In this document: piece after piece, positions 27,290-36,642 of the stretch
Layout: every line of letters starts with the position of its first letter
Numbering within the stretch: the stretch's first letter is position 1
NCBI GenBank assembly: GCA_036556825.1
Contig: DATBIR010000016.1
Span: 1 to 48,844, forward strand
DNA from: JAJKJG01 sp036556825
Lineage (GTDB): Bacteria; Pseudomonadota; Alphaproteobacteria; Rhizobiales; Beijerinckiaceae
Direction of reading: 5' to 3'
DNA length: 48,844 nt
Program-made: the position numbers and the translations under genes
Notes under the pieces: generated by a model
Database searches by the model: none
What the model was told of the DNA's origin: nothing
The model's input: the letters and a program-made list of their open reading frames with translations, nothing else

Positions 27290-28468
27290 TCAGCGGAGCC
27301 GGGATCGCAGCGCAGCGGCGACGGCGAGGCCAGCCGCCGCCACCGCCGCGAACAGGATGGGAGCGCTCGCCCAGGTGAACGCCTGCACCCAGGCGGCCAT
27401 GGCCACGGGTCCCAGCAGTTGCCCGACATTGCTCGCCTGCATGACAAGGCCGAGGGCGATCGGGACGAGATGCGCCGCCGGCGTCAGGCGCGGCAGCGCC
27501 GCGAAGATCGAGGCAGGGATGGTCCCGCTGATCGCCAAGGATACGGCTGCCAGGGCGCAGACGAGCGCGATCGGCAGGTCCGAGAAGACGCCGAAGGAGA
27601 GCAGCGCGACGCAGATGAAGCCGCCGGCAATCGTCGCCCACAAGGGCACGCCGGTCCGCACGAGCACGCCCGCCGACAGATTGCCGGCCGCGTTGGCGAG
27701 CACGACCAGGGCGCTCACCAGCCCGGCTGCAGCGATGGAGAGGCCCATGCGTTCCACGAGCAGCGCCGGGAACAGCGCCGTCAGCGCGAAATATTGCGAC
27801 GTGTAGAGGCCGAAGGCGAGCGCCAGCAGCACCGGACCGCGCGCGCCCAGGACCTGCCGGGCTCTCAGCAGCAACCGTTCGCCGCCCCCCGGCGCGGGCG
27901 CCGGCGCGGTGCGCGGAAGGATCATCAGCAGCAGGCCTGCATAGAGCAACAGCACGGCCGCGCTCACGGCCCACAACCCGCGCCATCCAAACGGCAGCAG
28001 GAACGGGCCCGCCATCATCATCAGCGCGGTGCCGAGCGGCATATATGCGCCCCAAACGGCGAAGCACACGTGCCGGTCGGCCGGCGACGTGATGCGGTGG
28101 AGAAGGGCCGGCGCGGCAATCGCCACCGCCAGGAACCCGCACCCCTCGAGCGCGCGGCTCGTCAGCAGCCAGGCGAGGTCCGTCGCGAACGCCCCCGCCG
28201 CGCTGCCGAGCGCGATGATGACGAGGCCGCCGAGAAGCGCGATTCTGCTGCCGACGCGCGTGACCAGGGCGCCCGCGACGAGCCCGCCCGCCGCGCCCAA
28301 CGCCCCGTACAGGCCGAGCACCCAGGATGCCTCGGCGAGACTGAGGCCCAGTCCCTGCCGCAGCTCGGGAATGGCGATCGCCGCCTTGCCGACCTGGCAG
28401 GCTGCCAAAAGGCCGGCGCCGAGCAGGGCGCCGACCACGCGCCACTGCGTCGGTTGCCGGTGGTTCAT
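27290..28468 (-). CDS. MFS transporter
   Basis: A 392-aa membrane protein with 12 predicted helices and a central loop ('PRTAPAPAPGGGERLLLRARQ', about 185-205). The loop 2-3 motif of the superfamily is present in a degenerate form ('GALVTRVGSRIALLGG'). The length is typical of sugar/drug/cyanate-type porters. ATG 28468 is the first after the preceding gene; the longer frame upstream is a shadow of the small conserved gene at 28530. It could export a drug or metabolite. No substrate clue is visible. The TctC-type gene is 93 bp downstream on the same strand. Confidence 0.9.
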   Translation of the reverse strand: MNHRQPTQWRVVGALLGAGLLAACQVGKAAIAIPELRQGLGLSLAEASWVLGLYGALGAAGGLVAGALVTRVGSRIALLGGLVIIALGSAAGAFATDLAWLLTSRALEGCGFLAVAIAAPALLHRITSPADRHVCFAVWGAYMPLGTALMMMAGPFLLPFGWRGLWAVSAAVLLLYAGLLLMILPRTAPAPAPGGGERLLLRARQVLGARGPVLLALAFGLYTSQYFALTALFPALLVERMGLSIAAAGLVSALVVLANAAGNLSAGVLVRTGVPLWATIAGGFICVALLSFGVFSDLPIALVCALAAVSLAISGTIPASIFAALPRLTPAAHLVPIALGLVMQASNVGQLLGPVAMAAWVQAFTWASAPILFAAVAAAGLAVAAALRSRLR

Positions 28469-28529
28469 CGCAGGATCGTCATACGTGACAGCAAAGGAAG
28501 GTCGGTGGGCTAAAGAACATTCAATTTGC

Positions 28530-28781
28530 CTATTTGCGCAGATCGGAAACGTCCGGCTTGCGCACGTCGCCCCCCTTCCCTTTCGGCGGCGCGTCTTGGT
28601 CCTGCGCGCTGTTGGCTGCAGCCGCCAGGATGGCGATGGTGTCGGTCTCGGCCGCGGCGGCAGAGCGGTAGCGCGGCGCCGTCGTGACCAGCGGCTCCTC
28701 CGCATCCGCCGGATGGAAGATCTGAACGTAGTAGTTACCCGACTTGGGATCCTGCACGGCTTCGACGCGGATCAGCGGCAT
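28530..28781 (-). CDS. small conserved protein (83 aa)
   Basis: An 83-aa soluble protein beginning MPLIRVEAVQD, with strands in the first half ('NYYVQIFHPADAEEPLVTT') and an Ala-rich helix ('AAAAETDTIAILAAAANS'), then a charged disordered tail. ATG 28781 has GGAGAG four bases upstream; another in-frame ATG is at 28793. It is 61 bp upstream of the MFS gene on the same strand and divergent from the PilZ gene. The function is unknown. Confidence 0.65.
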   Translation of the reverse strand: MPLIRVEAVQDPKSGNYYVQIFHPADAEEPLVTTAPRYRSAAAAETDTIAILAAAANSAQDQDAPPKGKGGDVRKPDVSDLRK

Positions 28782-28993
28782 CAAGCTCTCCATGACGTGG
28801 CGCCGGCCACGCGGCGGCGGTGCCCGGCGCACATTCCCGGCGAAACTAGTTCGGCGGTCCCACCCGGTCCAGCACCGCAAGGCGCCGGAGCGGAGACACG
28901 GCAAGTGCGATTGCCGCGCCCTCGGCCGGTTAAGCGAACGTATACGGGTGTGGCTTAAACTTGTGCAGACCACGAATCGCTGGACGGTTCACC

Positions 28994-29335
28994 ATGGCTC
29001 AGCCGACTGCTTGGGATAAGCGGCGCGCTCCGCGTCAGAAGGTGTTTGGCCCCGCTCTGATTCTCGGCCCGAAGCTCGAGGTCAACTGCGTCATCCGCGA
29101 CCTGTCGGCCACCGGCGCAAAGCTCGAAATCCCCGCCCTGATCAAGCTGCCCCAGGCCTTCAACCTGATGCTCCTGAAGACGAACTCGTCGCGGCATGTC
29201 CGGCTGAAATGGCGCAAGGGCGACTATGCCGGCGTGCAGTTCGTCCTGCCCGACGATGCAGGCGTTGCGAAGGACGAGCGACATCCCGCGTCCTCCGACC
29301 CCGGCCGGACGCAGCCGAGGGCGCCCGGTTCGTAG
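28994..29335 (+). CDS. PilZ domain protein
   Basis: A 113-aa cytoplasmic protein made of one PilZ domain. The cyclic-di-GMP contact motifs are recognisable: 'RRAPRQ' near residues 10-15 (RxxxR) and 'DLSATGAKLE' near 36-45 (D/NxSxxG). The last 25 residues look disordered. It probably binds cyclic-di-GMP and may act on surface behaviour, which fits its place directly ahead of the Tad pilus block. ATG 28994 was chosen because the domain begins right after it; there is only a weak ribosome binding site. Confidence 0.85.
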   Translation: MAQPTAWDKRRAPRQKVFGPALILGPKLEVNCVIRDLSATGAKLEIPALIKLPQAFNLMLLKTNSSRHVRLKWRKGDYAGVQFVLPDDAGVAKDERHPASSDPGRTQPRAPGS

Positions 29336-29566
29336 CCGTCGCCAAAGCATCCGGTGCCGGCTGCGGCGGCGCGCAGGCAGACGCTGCTGCCCGGGAAGCA
29401 GCTGCAATACGGCAATCGTCGCGGCTGCCTTTACATTTCGCTAAGCACGATGGCCCGAAGTCTTCCCGCCGACGGCGTTCCATACAGTTAAAGCCTGGTT
29501 GTTTACGGCGGATTCATCGGCAACGCGTGTCCTGAGAGGTAGAACACCTTCATCAGGACTCCGGCC

Positions 29567-30436
29567 GTGCGCTCGAAAACCCTCATCATGATCGGCCTCG
29601 CTCTCGTGTTTGGCATGGCGGCGATATTCGCCGGCCAAAAGTGGCTCGAGCGCCAGTCGAGTCGCTTGCGCCCCGTCGAGGTGGCGGCGCCGAAGCCGAT
29701 CGCCGCCGTCAAGGTGGTGGTCGCGGCTGCGCCGCTGCGCTTCGGAACCGAGGTAACCCGCCAGCACCTGCGCGAGGTCGCCTGGCCCGAGGGCGCCGTG
29801 CCGAAGGGCGCGTTCAGCTCGATCAACGACCTTCTCGATGGCAAGAGCCGGCGCACCGCGCTGACGGCGATCGAGGAGAGCGAGCCACTTCTCGCGACAA
29901 AGATCACAGGCCCGGGACAGCGCGCGTCGCTGGCCGCCCTTATCGATCCCGGCATGAGGGCGATGACCGTGCGCGTCAACGACGTGAACGGCGTGGCCGG
30001 GTTCGTACTGCCGGGCGAGCGCGTCGACGTCCTGCTGACTCGCAACACGGACAAGGACGACGCCTGGTCCGACGTGCTGCTGCAGAACGTCAAAGTTCTG
30101 GCCGCCGACCAGAGCGCCGACGAGCGCACCGACAAGCCGTCCGTCGTCAAGACCGTGACCTTCGAGGTGTCCACCGCACAGGCGCAGAAGCTCACGCTCG
30201 CCGCGAGCATCGGCTCCTTGTCGCTGGCCCTGCGTGCGGCCGGTACCGCGGACGTCGAGGCGACACAGCGCGTCAGCGTCTCCAACCTGTCGGACGGGAA
30301 ATCCGCCGACGCCGCGGACCGACGCACGACCACCGTCAATGTCGTCAGGGCGCTCAAGAAGCAGGACTACAGCGTGCCGGTGCAGCCGCAGACGGGCCCG
30401 GCGGAAGCGGCCGTGAAGGTCAATCGGACCTTCTGA
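29567..30436 (+). CDS. cpaB: Flp pilus assembly protein CpaB/RcpC
   Basis: A 289-aa inner-membrane protein: N-terminal anchor (about 5-23), an SAF/antifreeze-like domain (about 45-110, 'VVVAAAPLRFGTEVTRQHL') and an RcpC domain (about 120-215, 'GFVLPGERVDVLLT'). In Tad systems CpaB helps the secretin channel. The GTG at 29567 has AGGA about eight bases upstream. It is the first gene of the rightward cluster cpaB-tadG-like-tadG-like-tadE-tadE. The secretin, ATPases, prepilin peptidase and Flp pilin are not in the window. Confidence 0.92.
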   Translation: MRSKTLIMIGLALVFGMAAIFAGQKWLERQSSRLRPVEVAAPKPIAAVKVVVAAAPLRFGTEVTRQHLREVAWPEGAVPKGAFSSINDLLDGKSRRTALTAIEESEPLLATKITGPGQRASLAALIDPGMRAMTVRVNDVNGVAGFVLPGERVDVLLTRNTDKDDAWSDVLLQNVKVLAADQSADERTDKPSVVKTVTFEVSTAQAQKLTLAASIGSLSLALRAAGTADVEATQRVSVSNLSDGKSADAADRRTTTVNVVRALKKQDYSVPVQPQTGPAEAAVKVNRTF

Positions 30437-30457
30437 AACGGCAGCGGGCGCGCGCCG

Positions 30458-31990
30458 ATGAACGCAACCAACCATTTCCAACGTCTCGGCGATCAGCTGC
30501 TGCGTGACGCGCGCGGCGCCATCGCCATGCCGCTCGCGCTCGCGATGCCCGTGCTGTTCGGCTTCGGCATGCTGCTCATCGACGGCGGCCGCTACTACAG
30601 CCTGCAGAGCTCGCTTCAGACCGGTGCCGATGCGCTGGCGCTGGCGGGCGCGGCCGAGCTCGACGGCCGCGACGATTCGATCGTCCGTGCCAACCGCGCC
30701 ATCGACAATCTCGTCGCCAACGATCGACGCTTCGGCGAAGGAGCGTCAGCGGTCTCGCGCAGCGGGATTTCCGTGCGCTTCCTCAGCTCGTTGCCGGCGA
30801 CCGATGCAGAAGCGATCACGGCGGCGCATGTCGCGCCTAAAGCGGCAAACGCCGCGTTCGTAGAGGTGAAGGTGCAGCCGGTGACGATGCGCAACCTGTT
30901 CGCCGCGGCGGCGGGCGCGGTCAGCGCCACCGGCCAGACGGGCGCGGCGGCGGTCGCCGGCTTCGACAGCGTGGCCTGCGATATCGCACCCTTGTTCATG
31001 TGCAACCCGTTCGAAGGCACCGGCATGAGCATCTGGCACGGCGCCAAGGATCCGGGCTTCCGGCGCCGACTCATCGCCATGAAGGAAAAAGGTGCCGATT
31101 ACTTCCCGGCCAACCGCGGCTATCTCAAGTCGCCCTCCGGCAAGAGCAGCGGAAGCGAGCTCAAGGAGGCCCTGGCCATCGACCACCCGCGCGAATGCTA
31201 CAGGAGCGCCAAGGTCGAGCTGCGCCCTGGCACCGTATCGTCCACCGCCGAAGCGATGAATGTGCGTTTCGACCTCTACGAGGGCGGCTTCAAGAAATAC
31301 AGCAGCGATCCCGCCTACCGGCCAGCCGTGAACGTGCGCAAGGGCTATACCGGGGCCGCCTGCAACGAGACCGCAGCCTATGATCCGACCCTGCCGCCGA
31401 CCGATGCGGCGAACCAGGGGAAGCCTCTCGGCTTCCCGCGCGACGCGTGCTTCTACACTGACAGCTGCACCTATGGCGGCGTCAGCATGGGCGGCCGCAT
31501 CGGCGGCGGCGACTGGGATTTCGAGGCCTATTGGAAGGCGAGCCATCCTGGCCGGTCCTTCCCGAATGGCTGGAAGAATACCGACGAGAATCGCCCCTCG
31601 CGTTACGAGGTCTACCGCTACGAAATCGACAACGATCTCGTAGCCGACCTCTCCGTCGGTGGCGGCGGTGGCGGCAAGAAGGGCGGTGGCGGGGCCCAGG
31701 AAAGCGGCGCGCCGCAGTGCTACGGCGGCGACAAGACCAGGCTGTCGGACAATCCCGACCGCCGCACCTTCGTGGCTGCCATCCTCGACTGCGTCTCGCT
31801 CGGCGAGGAATACGACATCAAGGGCGGCAACTCGCCGCCGCTGCCCGTCACCACCTTCGCGCGCTTCTTCCTGACCGAGGCGGTCGACAAGAAGGAAGGC
31901 GCGTTCATGGTGGAGCTCGTCGAGCTCGTCGAGCCGGGCACGGCGGCGGCGCGCAACGTCATCCGCGACTCGGTCCAGCTGGTGAGGTGA
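30458..31990 (+). CDS. TadG-like Flp pilus assembly protein, copy 1
   Basis: A 510-aa protein with a basic N-terminus, a TadG-type anchor helix (about 20-42, 'GAIAMPLALAMPVLFGFGML') and the conserved 'ADALALAGAAELDGR' region, all before a long extracytoplasmic part. Paired Cys residues and a Gly-rich linker (Gly-Gly-Gly-Lys-Lys type, near 396-410) lie in the C-terminal half. No von Willebrand A domain with a MIDAS motif is evident, unlike many TadG proteins. It shares long identical blocks with the next gene ('RANRAIDNLVAND', 'FRRRLIAM', 'EPGTAAARN'). The start is ATG 30458, 22 bp after cpaB. Confidence 0.85.
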   Translation: MNATNHFQRLGDQLLRDARGAIAMPLALAMPVLFGFGMLLIDGGRYYSLQSSLQTGADALALAGAAELDGRDDSIVRANRAIDNLVANDRRFGEGASAVSRSGISVRFLSSLPATDAEAITAAHVAPKAANAAFVEVKVQPVTMRNLFAAAAGAVSATGQTGAAAVAGFDSVACDIAPLFMCNPFEGTGMSIWHGAKDPGFRRRLIAMKEKGADYFPANRGYLKSPSGKSSGSELKEALAIDHPRECYRSAKVELRPGTVSSTAEAMNVRFDLYEGGFKKYSSDPAYRPAVNVRKGYTGAACNETAAYDPTLPPTDAANQGKPLGFPRDACFYTDSCTYGGVSMGGRIGGGDWDFEAYWKASHPGRSFPNGWKNTDENRPSRYEVYRYEIDNDLVADLSVGGGGGGKKGGGGAQESGAPQCYGGDKTRLSDNPDRRTFVAAILDCVSLGEEYDIKGGNSPPLPVTTFARFFLTEAVDKKEGAFMVELVELVEPGTAAARNVIRDSVQLVR

Positions 31991-31995
31991 GCGCC

Positions 31996-33489
31996 ATGTT
32001 CAACAAACGCATCGTCCACTATCTGCGCCGCGAGGCGGACCGGCTGCTGCCCGAGACGCGCGGCGCCATCGTCATGCCGCTGGCGCTCCTGCTGCCAGTC
32101 CTGTTCGGCGTCAGCTTGCTGGTGATCGACGGCGGCCGCTACTTCAGCCTGCAGACGTCGCTGCAGGCCGGAGCCGACGCCCTCGCGCTCGCCGGCGCCG
32201 CCGAGCTCGACGCGCGGCCGGATTCGATCACACGCGCCAACCGCGCCATCGACAATCTGGTCGCCAACGACCAGCGCTTCGGAGACGGCACGGCATCGAT
32301 CTCGCGCGACCTGATCAGCGTGCGCTTCCTCACATCACTGCCGGCGAGCGACGCAGCGGCAATCGCCAACGCGAACGTGACGACCGACCCCTTGAAAGCG
32401 GGCTTCGTCGAGGTGCGCGTGCAACCCGTGACCATGCGGAACCTGTTCGCGACCGTCGCCGGCTATGCCGGTACCGCGACCCAGACGTCCGCGAGCGCGG
32501 TTGCCGGTTTCGACAGCGTCGCCTGCAACGTGGCGCCGCTGTTCATGTGCAATCCCGCAGAGGACTCGGCCGTGAGCCTCAGCGTGCTCGCCCGGCAGCC
32601 GAGCTTCAGGCGGCGGCTGATCGCCATGCGCGACAAAGGCAACCAGCCCGGATCGGGCAACTACGGCTTCCTCGTCCCGGCGGAAGGGAACAGCGGCGCC
32701 ACCAACGTCAGCAACGCGCTTTCGGTCGACCGCCCGCCCGGCTGCTATCCGAAGAACGGCGTCGAGGTGCGTCCCGGCTATATCGCGGCGACCGCGGACG
32801 CCCTCAACGTGCGCTTCGACATCTACGAGGGCGGCTTCAAGTCCAGCAAGGGCGATCCGAACTTCCGGCCGGCGGTCAACGTGCGCAAAGGCTTCGCCGG
32901 ATCGGGCTGTAGCATGAGCGCAACGGCTGATCACATCTTCCCGCGCGATCCATGCTACGCGACCAATTCGTGCACCGACTTCCCGGTGACGAACGGCTCG
33001 GTGGGCGGCGGCAACTGGGATTTCGAAGGATACTGGACGCGCACTTTCCCCGGAAAGCCGTTCCCGGTCGATGCCGATACCGGCGAGACGTGGTCGAACG
33101 CGAACCGGCCGTCCCGCTACCAAGTCTACCGCTACGAGATCGCTCAGAATCTGATGAGCACTCCGTCGGGGCCGGGCAGCCTCGGGGCACCCGGCGAGAC
33201 CGGGGCGCCGCAATGCTACACCGGCGACAAGGAGGCCCTGAAGGCCGACACCGTCGACCGCCGCGTCTTCGTCGCCGCGATCCTCGACTGCAAGGCCTAT
33301 GCCGACCAGATGAGCGGCAACTCCGGCGGCAAGATACCGGTGACCTCCTACGGCAAGTTCTTCCTGACCGAGCCGATGGACAAGAACGACGCCGCCGGAA
33401 CCGTATGGGTCGAGATGATCGAGCTCGTCGAGCCGGGCACGGCAGCGGCGCGCAACATCATACGCGACACGGTTCAGCTGGTCCGGTGA
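31996..33489 (+). CDS. TadG-like Flp pilus assembly protein, copy 2
   Basis: A 497-aa tandem paralogue of the preceding gene with the same plan: anchor helix (about 24-46), 'ADALALAGAAELDAR', Cys-containing extracytoplasmic region and the C-terminal 'ELVEPGTAAARNI' block. It lacks the Gly/Lys linker of copy 1. ATG 31996 follows copy 1 by five bases with GAGGTGA as the ribosome binding site, so the two are tightly co-translated. The pair points to a gene duplication and possibly a heteromeric complex. Confidence 0.85.
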   Translation: MFNKRIVHYLRREADRLLPETRGAIVMPLALLLPVLFGVSLLVIDGGRYFSLQTSLQAGADALALAGAAELDARPDSITRANRAIDNLVANDQRFGDGTASISRDLISVRFLTSLPASDAAAIANANVTTDPLKAGFVEVRVQPVTMRNLFATVAGYAGTATQTSASAVAGFDSVACNVAPLFMCNPAEDSAVSLSVLARQPSFRRRLIAMRDKGNQPGSGNYGFLVPAEGNSGATNVSNALSVDRPPGCYPKNGVEVRPGYIAATADALNVRFDIYEGGFKSSKGDPNFRPAVNVRKGFAGSGCSMSATADHIFPRDPCYATNSCTDFPVTNGSVGGGNWDFEGYWTRTFPGKPFPVDADTGETWSNANRPSRYQVYRYEIAQNLMSTPSGPGSLGAPGETGAPQCYTGDKEALKADTVDRRVFVAAILDCKAYADQMSGNSGGKIPVTSYGKFFLTEPMDKNDAAGTVWVEMIELVEPGTAAARNIIRDTVQLVR

Positions 33490-33500
33490 GGAGCATCGCC

Positions 33501-33989
33501 ATGTTCCGCCTGCGCAAACTGCTCCGCCTCAAGCAGGACAACAAGGGGGCCGCCGCCATCGAGGCGGCGCTCACCTTCCCGTTCCTCGTGCTGCTGGCCT
33601 CGGGCCTCTTCGAGTTCGGAAGCCTGTTCTACAATTACGAGATGATCCAGACCGGCGTCCGCGACGCGGCGCGCTACCTGGCGCGCGTCGGAGATCTTCC
33701 GGCCTCGGAAGCGGCGGCGCGCAATCTCGCGGTGCGTGGCACCGTCGACGCCAGCGCGCCGCTGCGGGTCAGCTGGTGGAACACCGCGGACGTGCAGATC
33801 ATCTACAAGTCAACGCCGAACCCGGTCGATCCCGACACGGGCCAGCGCCTCTACCGCGGCAGCGATCCGCTCACCGTCGTCCGCGTGAGCACGGACCTCG
33901 ACTACACCGCCCTTGGCCTCCTCAACGCGCTCGGCCTCGGCCCTGTCCGCGTCACTGCCGCTCACGAGGAACGTTATGTCGGACAGTAA
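33501..33989 (+). CDS. TadE-like pseudopilin, first copy
   Basis: A 162-aa protein with the TadE pattern: short basic leader, 'NKGAAAIEAALTFPFLVLL' (about 15-33; Gly before the hydrophobic stretch and Glu at +5, a prepilin-peptidase-like site) and a periplasmic domain. ATG 33501 has AGGAG seven bases upstream and is 12 bp after the TadG-like stop. It should be a minor pilin of a Tad/Flp pilus. The longer open frame to the left is a shadow of the TadG-like gene. Confidence 0.88.
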   Translation: MFRLRKLLRLKQDNKGAAAIEAALTFPFLVLLASGLFEFGSLFYNYEMIQTGVRDAARYLARVGDLPASEAAARNLAVRGTVDASAPLRVSWWNTADVQIIYKSTPNPVDPDTGQRLYRGSDPLTVVRVSTDLDYTALGLLNALGLGPVRVTAAHEERYVGQ

Positions 33990-34605
33990 CATCCTGAGGC
34001 GCACGCTGTCGTCGTGCCGCGACGACAGCGGCGCAGTCGCCGTCGAGTTCGGGCTGATCGGCGGCATCTTCATCGTGCTGCTGATGGCCATGATCGATCT
34101 CGGCCAGGCCTTCTGGCAATTCAACCAGGCGACCAAGGCGCTGCAGCTCGGCGTGCGTCTGGCCGCCGTGTCGAATCCGGTCTCGTCGGACCTCAAGACC
34201 ATGACGGGGATCTCCGGCACCGTCGAGGAAGGCGATCCGATGCCGTATTTCAAGCGGGTCTGCAGCGGCGCCACGCAAAGCTGCTCGGAGGGCACCTACG
34301 ACGCCGTGGCGATGCGCACTCTCGTCTTCGGCCGCGGCAACACCGCCTGCCCGACGGCGCCGCAAGCCTATCCGGCGATGTGCCAGATCTTTCCACGCAT
34401 CCAGCCGCAGAACCTCGTGGTGGAATATACGCAGACCGGACTCGGCTTCGCCGGTCGCCCGGGTGGCCCGGTCCCGACCATCACCGTCCGGCTGACCGGC
34501 CTCAGCTTCAACTTCACCGTCCTCAACGGGATGCTCGGATTCCCGGCGATCCCGATGACGCGCCTGACGGCCACCGTCAGCGGCGAGGACCTTTCGGGAG
34601 GGTGA
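33976..34605 (+). CDS. TadE-like pseudopilin, second copy
   Basis: A 209-aa TadE family protein: leader, 'DSGAVAVEFGLIGGIFIVLL' (about 17-36, again Gly then Glu+5) and a larger periplasmic part with four Cys residues that may pair. ATG 33976 overlaps the previous gene by 14 bp and has GAGGA five bases upstream. It ends the Tad block. It could be the TadF-type partner of the first copy. A short convergent gap leads to the aminotransferase stop. Confidence 0.87.
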   Translation: MSDSNILRRTLSSCRDDSGAVAVEFGLIGGIFIVLLMAMIDLGQAFWQFNQATKALQLGVRLAAVSNPVSSDLKTMTGISGTVEEGDPMPYFKRVCSGATQSCSEGTYDAVAMRTLVFGRGNTACPTAPQAYPAMCQIFPRIQPQNLVVEYTQTGLGFAGRPGGPVPTITVRLTGLSFNFTVLNGMLGFPAIPMTRLTATVSGEDLSGG

Positions 34606-34662
34606 CCTTCCCTTCTCCCTGGATTTCGGGAACACCCGAGATCCATGGGAGCGCTTTCTAGT

Positions 34663-35856
34663 CTAGCCAAGAGCCCGCGCGAGGCGGTCGACGGCTTCCT
34701 CAAGATCCTCGGCCCTGCGCGCGAAGCACAGGCGCAGATAGTCCTCGCCGCCGGCGCCGAAGGCGGTGCCGGGCGCGAGGCCGACATTGGCATCGTCGAT
34801 CAGGCGCAACGTCAGGGCCCGTGAATCCGTCACGCCCGGGATTCTCAGGAATGCGTAGAACGCGCCGGTCGGCGGCGGAATCTCGACGCGGCCGGTGGCC
34901 CGGAGACCGTCGCAGACGATGTCGCGGCCATGCCGTGCCCGCGCGATCTGATGGGCCGCGAAGCTCTCGCCGCGCTCGAGCGCAGCAATGGCGGCGCGCT
35001 GCGCGAAGACCGGCACACCCGAGGTGGAATACTGGACGAGATTCTCGATGGTCGGGCCGAGCCGGGCCGGCGCCTCGAGCCAGCCAACGCGCCAGCCGGT
35101 CATCGCCCAGTTCTTGGAAAAGGTCTGAACGAACAGGATGGCGTCGTCGTCGCTCATCACGTCCTTGAACGACGCCGCCCGCTCCCCGACCGCAAGCGCG
35201 GGATCGTAGACGAAGCGCGCATAGATCTCGTCGGCGATGATCCACAGCCCGTGCCGGCGCGCCAGGCCAAGGATGTCGCGCAGCTCGTCGCGACTCGCGG
35301 TCCAGCCGGTCGGGTTGGCGGGCGAGTTGATGACGATGGCGCGGGTGCGCGGCGTGATCGCCGCGGCGAGGCGGCCGAGGTCGAGCACCCAGCCGGCGGC
35401 GCTCCCGGTCATCGGCACGGCGACGGCGGTCGCGCCCGCAACCGTGATGGCACCGCGGAAATTCGGCCAGGCCGGCGTCGGGATCAGCACCTCGTCGCCG
35501 CTGCCCGCCACCATGCGGACCGCGATCTGCGCGGCATGCATGCCGCCGACGGTCACGAAGAAGCGCTCGACGTCGAAGGCGCGTCCGTAGAGTCGCTCAT
35601 GATACGCGGCCAGCGCCTGACGCAGCTCCGGAATACCGCGCTGCCAGGTATAGAAGGTCTCCCCGGCGGCGAGCGCGCGCGTCGCCGCCTCGCAGATGAA
35701 GGCCGGCGTCGGCATGTCGCCCTCCCCCGCCCATAACGGGATCAGGCCGGGGCGGCCGCGGCCATAGGTCATCGCCTCGACGATGCCGCTGGAGGGGGCA
35801 TTGTCAGCTTCGGGCCGCAGGCCGAGGATCGGGAGCGCAACAGGCGCATTCATCAC
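34663..35856 (-). CDS. class I/II PLP-dependent aminotransferase
   Basis: A 397-aa fold-type I aminotransferase of the aspartate/aromatic group. Cofactor residues, numbered from the GTG at 35856: Asn181 (NPTG), Asp209 and Tyr212 ('ADEIY'), Lys248 ('FSKNW', Schiff base) and Arg256 ('GWRVGW'); the substrate carboxylate Arg is in 'LRLCFAR' near the C-terminus. The start may be GTG 35856 (AGGA eight bases upstream) or ATG 35853. It transfers an amino group between an amino acid and a 2-oxo acid; the exact pair is not evident. It is downstream of mscL by 115 bp and convergent with the Tad genes. Confidence 0.92.
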   Translation of the reverse strand: MMNAPVALPILGLRPEADNAPSSGIVEAMTYGRGRPGLIPLWAGEGDMPTPAFICEAATRALAAGETFYTWQRGIPELRQALAAYHERLYGRAFDVERFFVTVGGMHAAQIAVRMVAGSGDEVLIPTPAWPNFRGAITVAGATAVAVPMTGSAAGWVLDLGRLAAAITPRTRAIVINSPANPTGWTASRDELRDILGLARRHGLWIIADEIYARFVYDPALAVGERAASFKDVMSDDDAILFVQTFSKNWAMTGWRVGWLEAPARLGPTIENLVQYSTSGVPVFAQRAAIAALERGESFAAHQIARARHGRDIVCDGLRATGRVEIPPPTGAFYAFLRIPGVTDSRALTLRLIDDANVGLAPGTAFGAGGEDYLRLCFARRAEDLEEAVDRLARALG

Positions 35857-35971
35857 GCCGGAATTCCTTCAATGGATTGGGGCAATATGCGCGCAAACTA
35901 GCGCATGCGCGCAGCGGAATTGATCAAAATTAAGATGCCGACCGATCAATCGAGGTGATCGACCGAGGCGC

Positions 35972-36430
35972 TCAGGGAGTTCGCGCCTCGCCTGCCGCCG
36001 CCTCGGGCTTGGACTTCAGGATGTCGCGGATCTCGGCCAGGAGCTTCACGTCCGCCGGAAGTTCCGGCTCCTTTGGGCCGCTGACGAGCTTCAGGTCCTC
36101 CAGGAGCTTCAGGCGATTGATCCCTTTGACGACCAGGAACAGAACGGCGGCAATGACCACAAAATTGATCACGATGGTGATGAATTGCCCCCATGCGAGC
36201 ACAGCGCCCTGCTTCTTCGCCTCCGCCAGTGACGAAGCCGTCACCTGGCTGGAGAGCGGGACGAAGTAGTTGGAAAAGTCGAGGCCGCCGGTAACGGCGC
36301 CGACGATGGGCATGAACAGATCGCCGACGATCGAATCGACGATCTTGCCGAACGCCGCCCCGATGATCACGCCGATGGCGAGATCGACGGCGTTGCCGCG
36401 CAGGGCGAATTTCCTGAATTCCTCGAGCAT
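35972..36430 (-). CDS. mscL: large-conductance mechanosensitive channel MscL
   Basis: A 152-aa channel. The N-terminal amphipathic helix and first membrane helix ('FALRGNAVDLAIGVIIGAAF', about 6-25), a periplasmic loop and the second helix (about 75-97, 'FITIVINFVVIAAVLFLVV') are typical, and so is the cytoplasmic end helix (about 130-143, 'LLAEIRDILKS'). The length fits the family. ATG 36430 is supported by AGAGGA about six bases upstream. It opens on membrane tension and releases osmolytes in hypo-osmotic shock. Confidence 0.96.
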   Translation of the reverse strand: MLEEFRKFALRGNAVDLAIGVIIGAAFGKIVDSIVGDLFMPIVGAVTGGLDFSNYFVPLSSQVTASSLAEAKKQGAVLAWGQFITIVINFVVIAAVLFLVVKGINRLKLLEDLKLVSGPKEPELPADVKLLAEIRDILKSKPEAAAGEARTP

Positions 36431-36642
36431 GGCGATCCTCTCCGGCACGCATACGACGTGGCGCTGGCAGCCCCGAGGCTAATAGTCAACCTCCCGTCAG
36501 CCGCGGGTTGAAGGGGCCGAGGCCAGCCGCTCGGGATCATGTCCTCCGGAGGCATGTTGTCCCCATGGCGCCAGCCGCCCGGGAAGGCTAAGCTCCGCCA
36601 GTAAGCTGAAGTCTAAGTTCGGCCGGTAATTCAGGGAATCGC

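Noticed and set aside
35920..35933. FNR/FixK-like site TTAATTTTGATCAA (minus) before the aminotransferase
   Set aside because: One half is perfect but the critical G of the other half is A, and the neighbourhood has no oxygen-related genes; kept out of the regulon.
36487..36513. TCAACC...GGTTGA inverted repeat between mscL and the hybrid kinase
   Set aside because: Short arms with a 14-nt spacer and no matching family of operators; likely chance.
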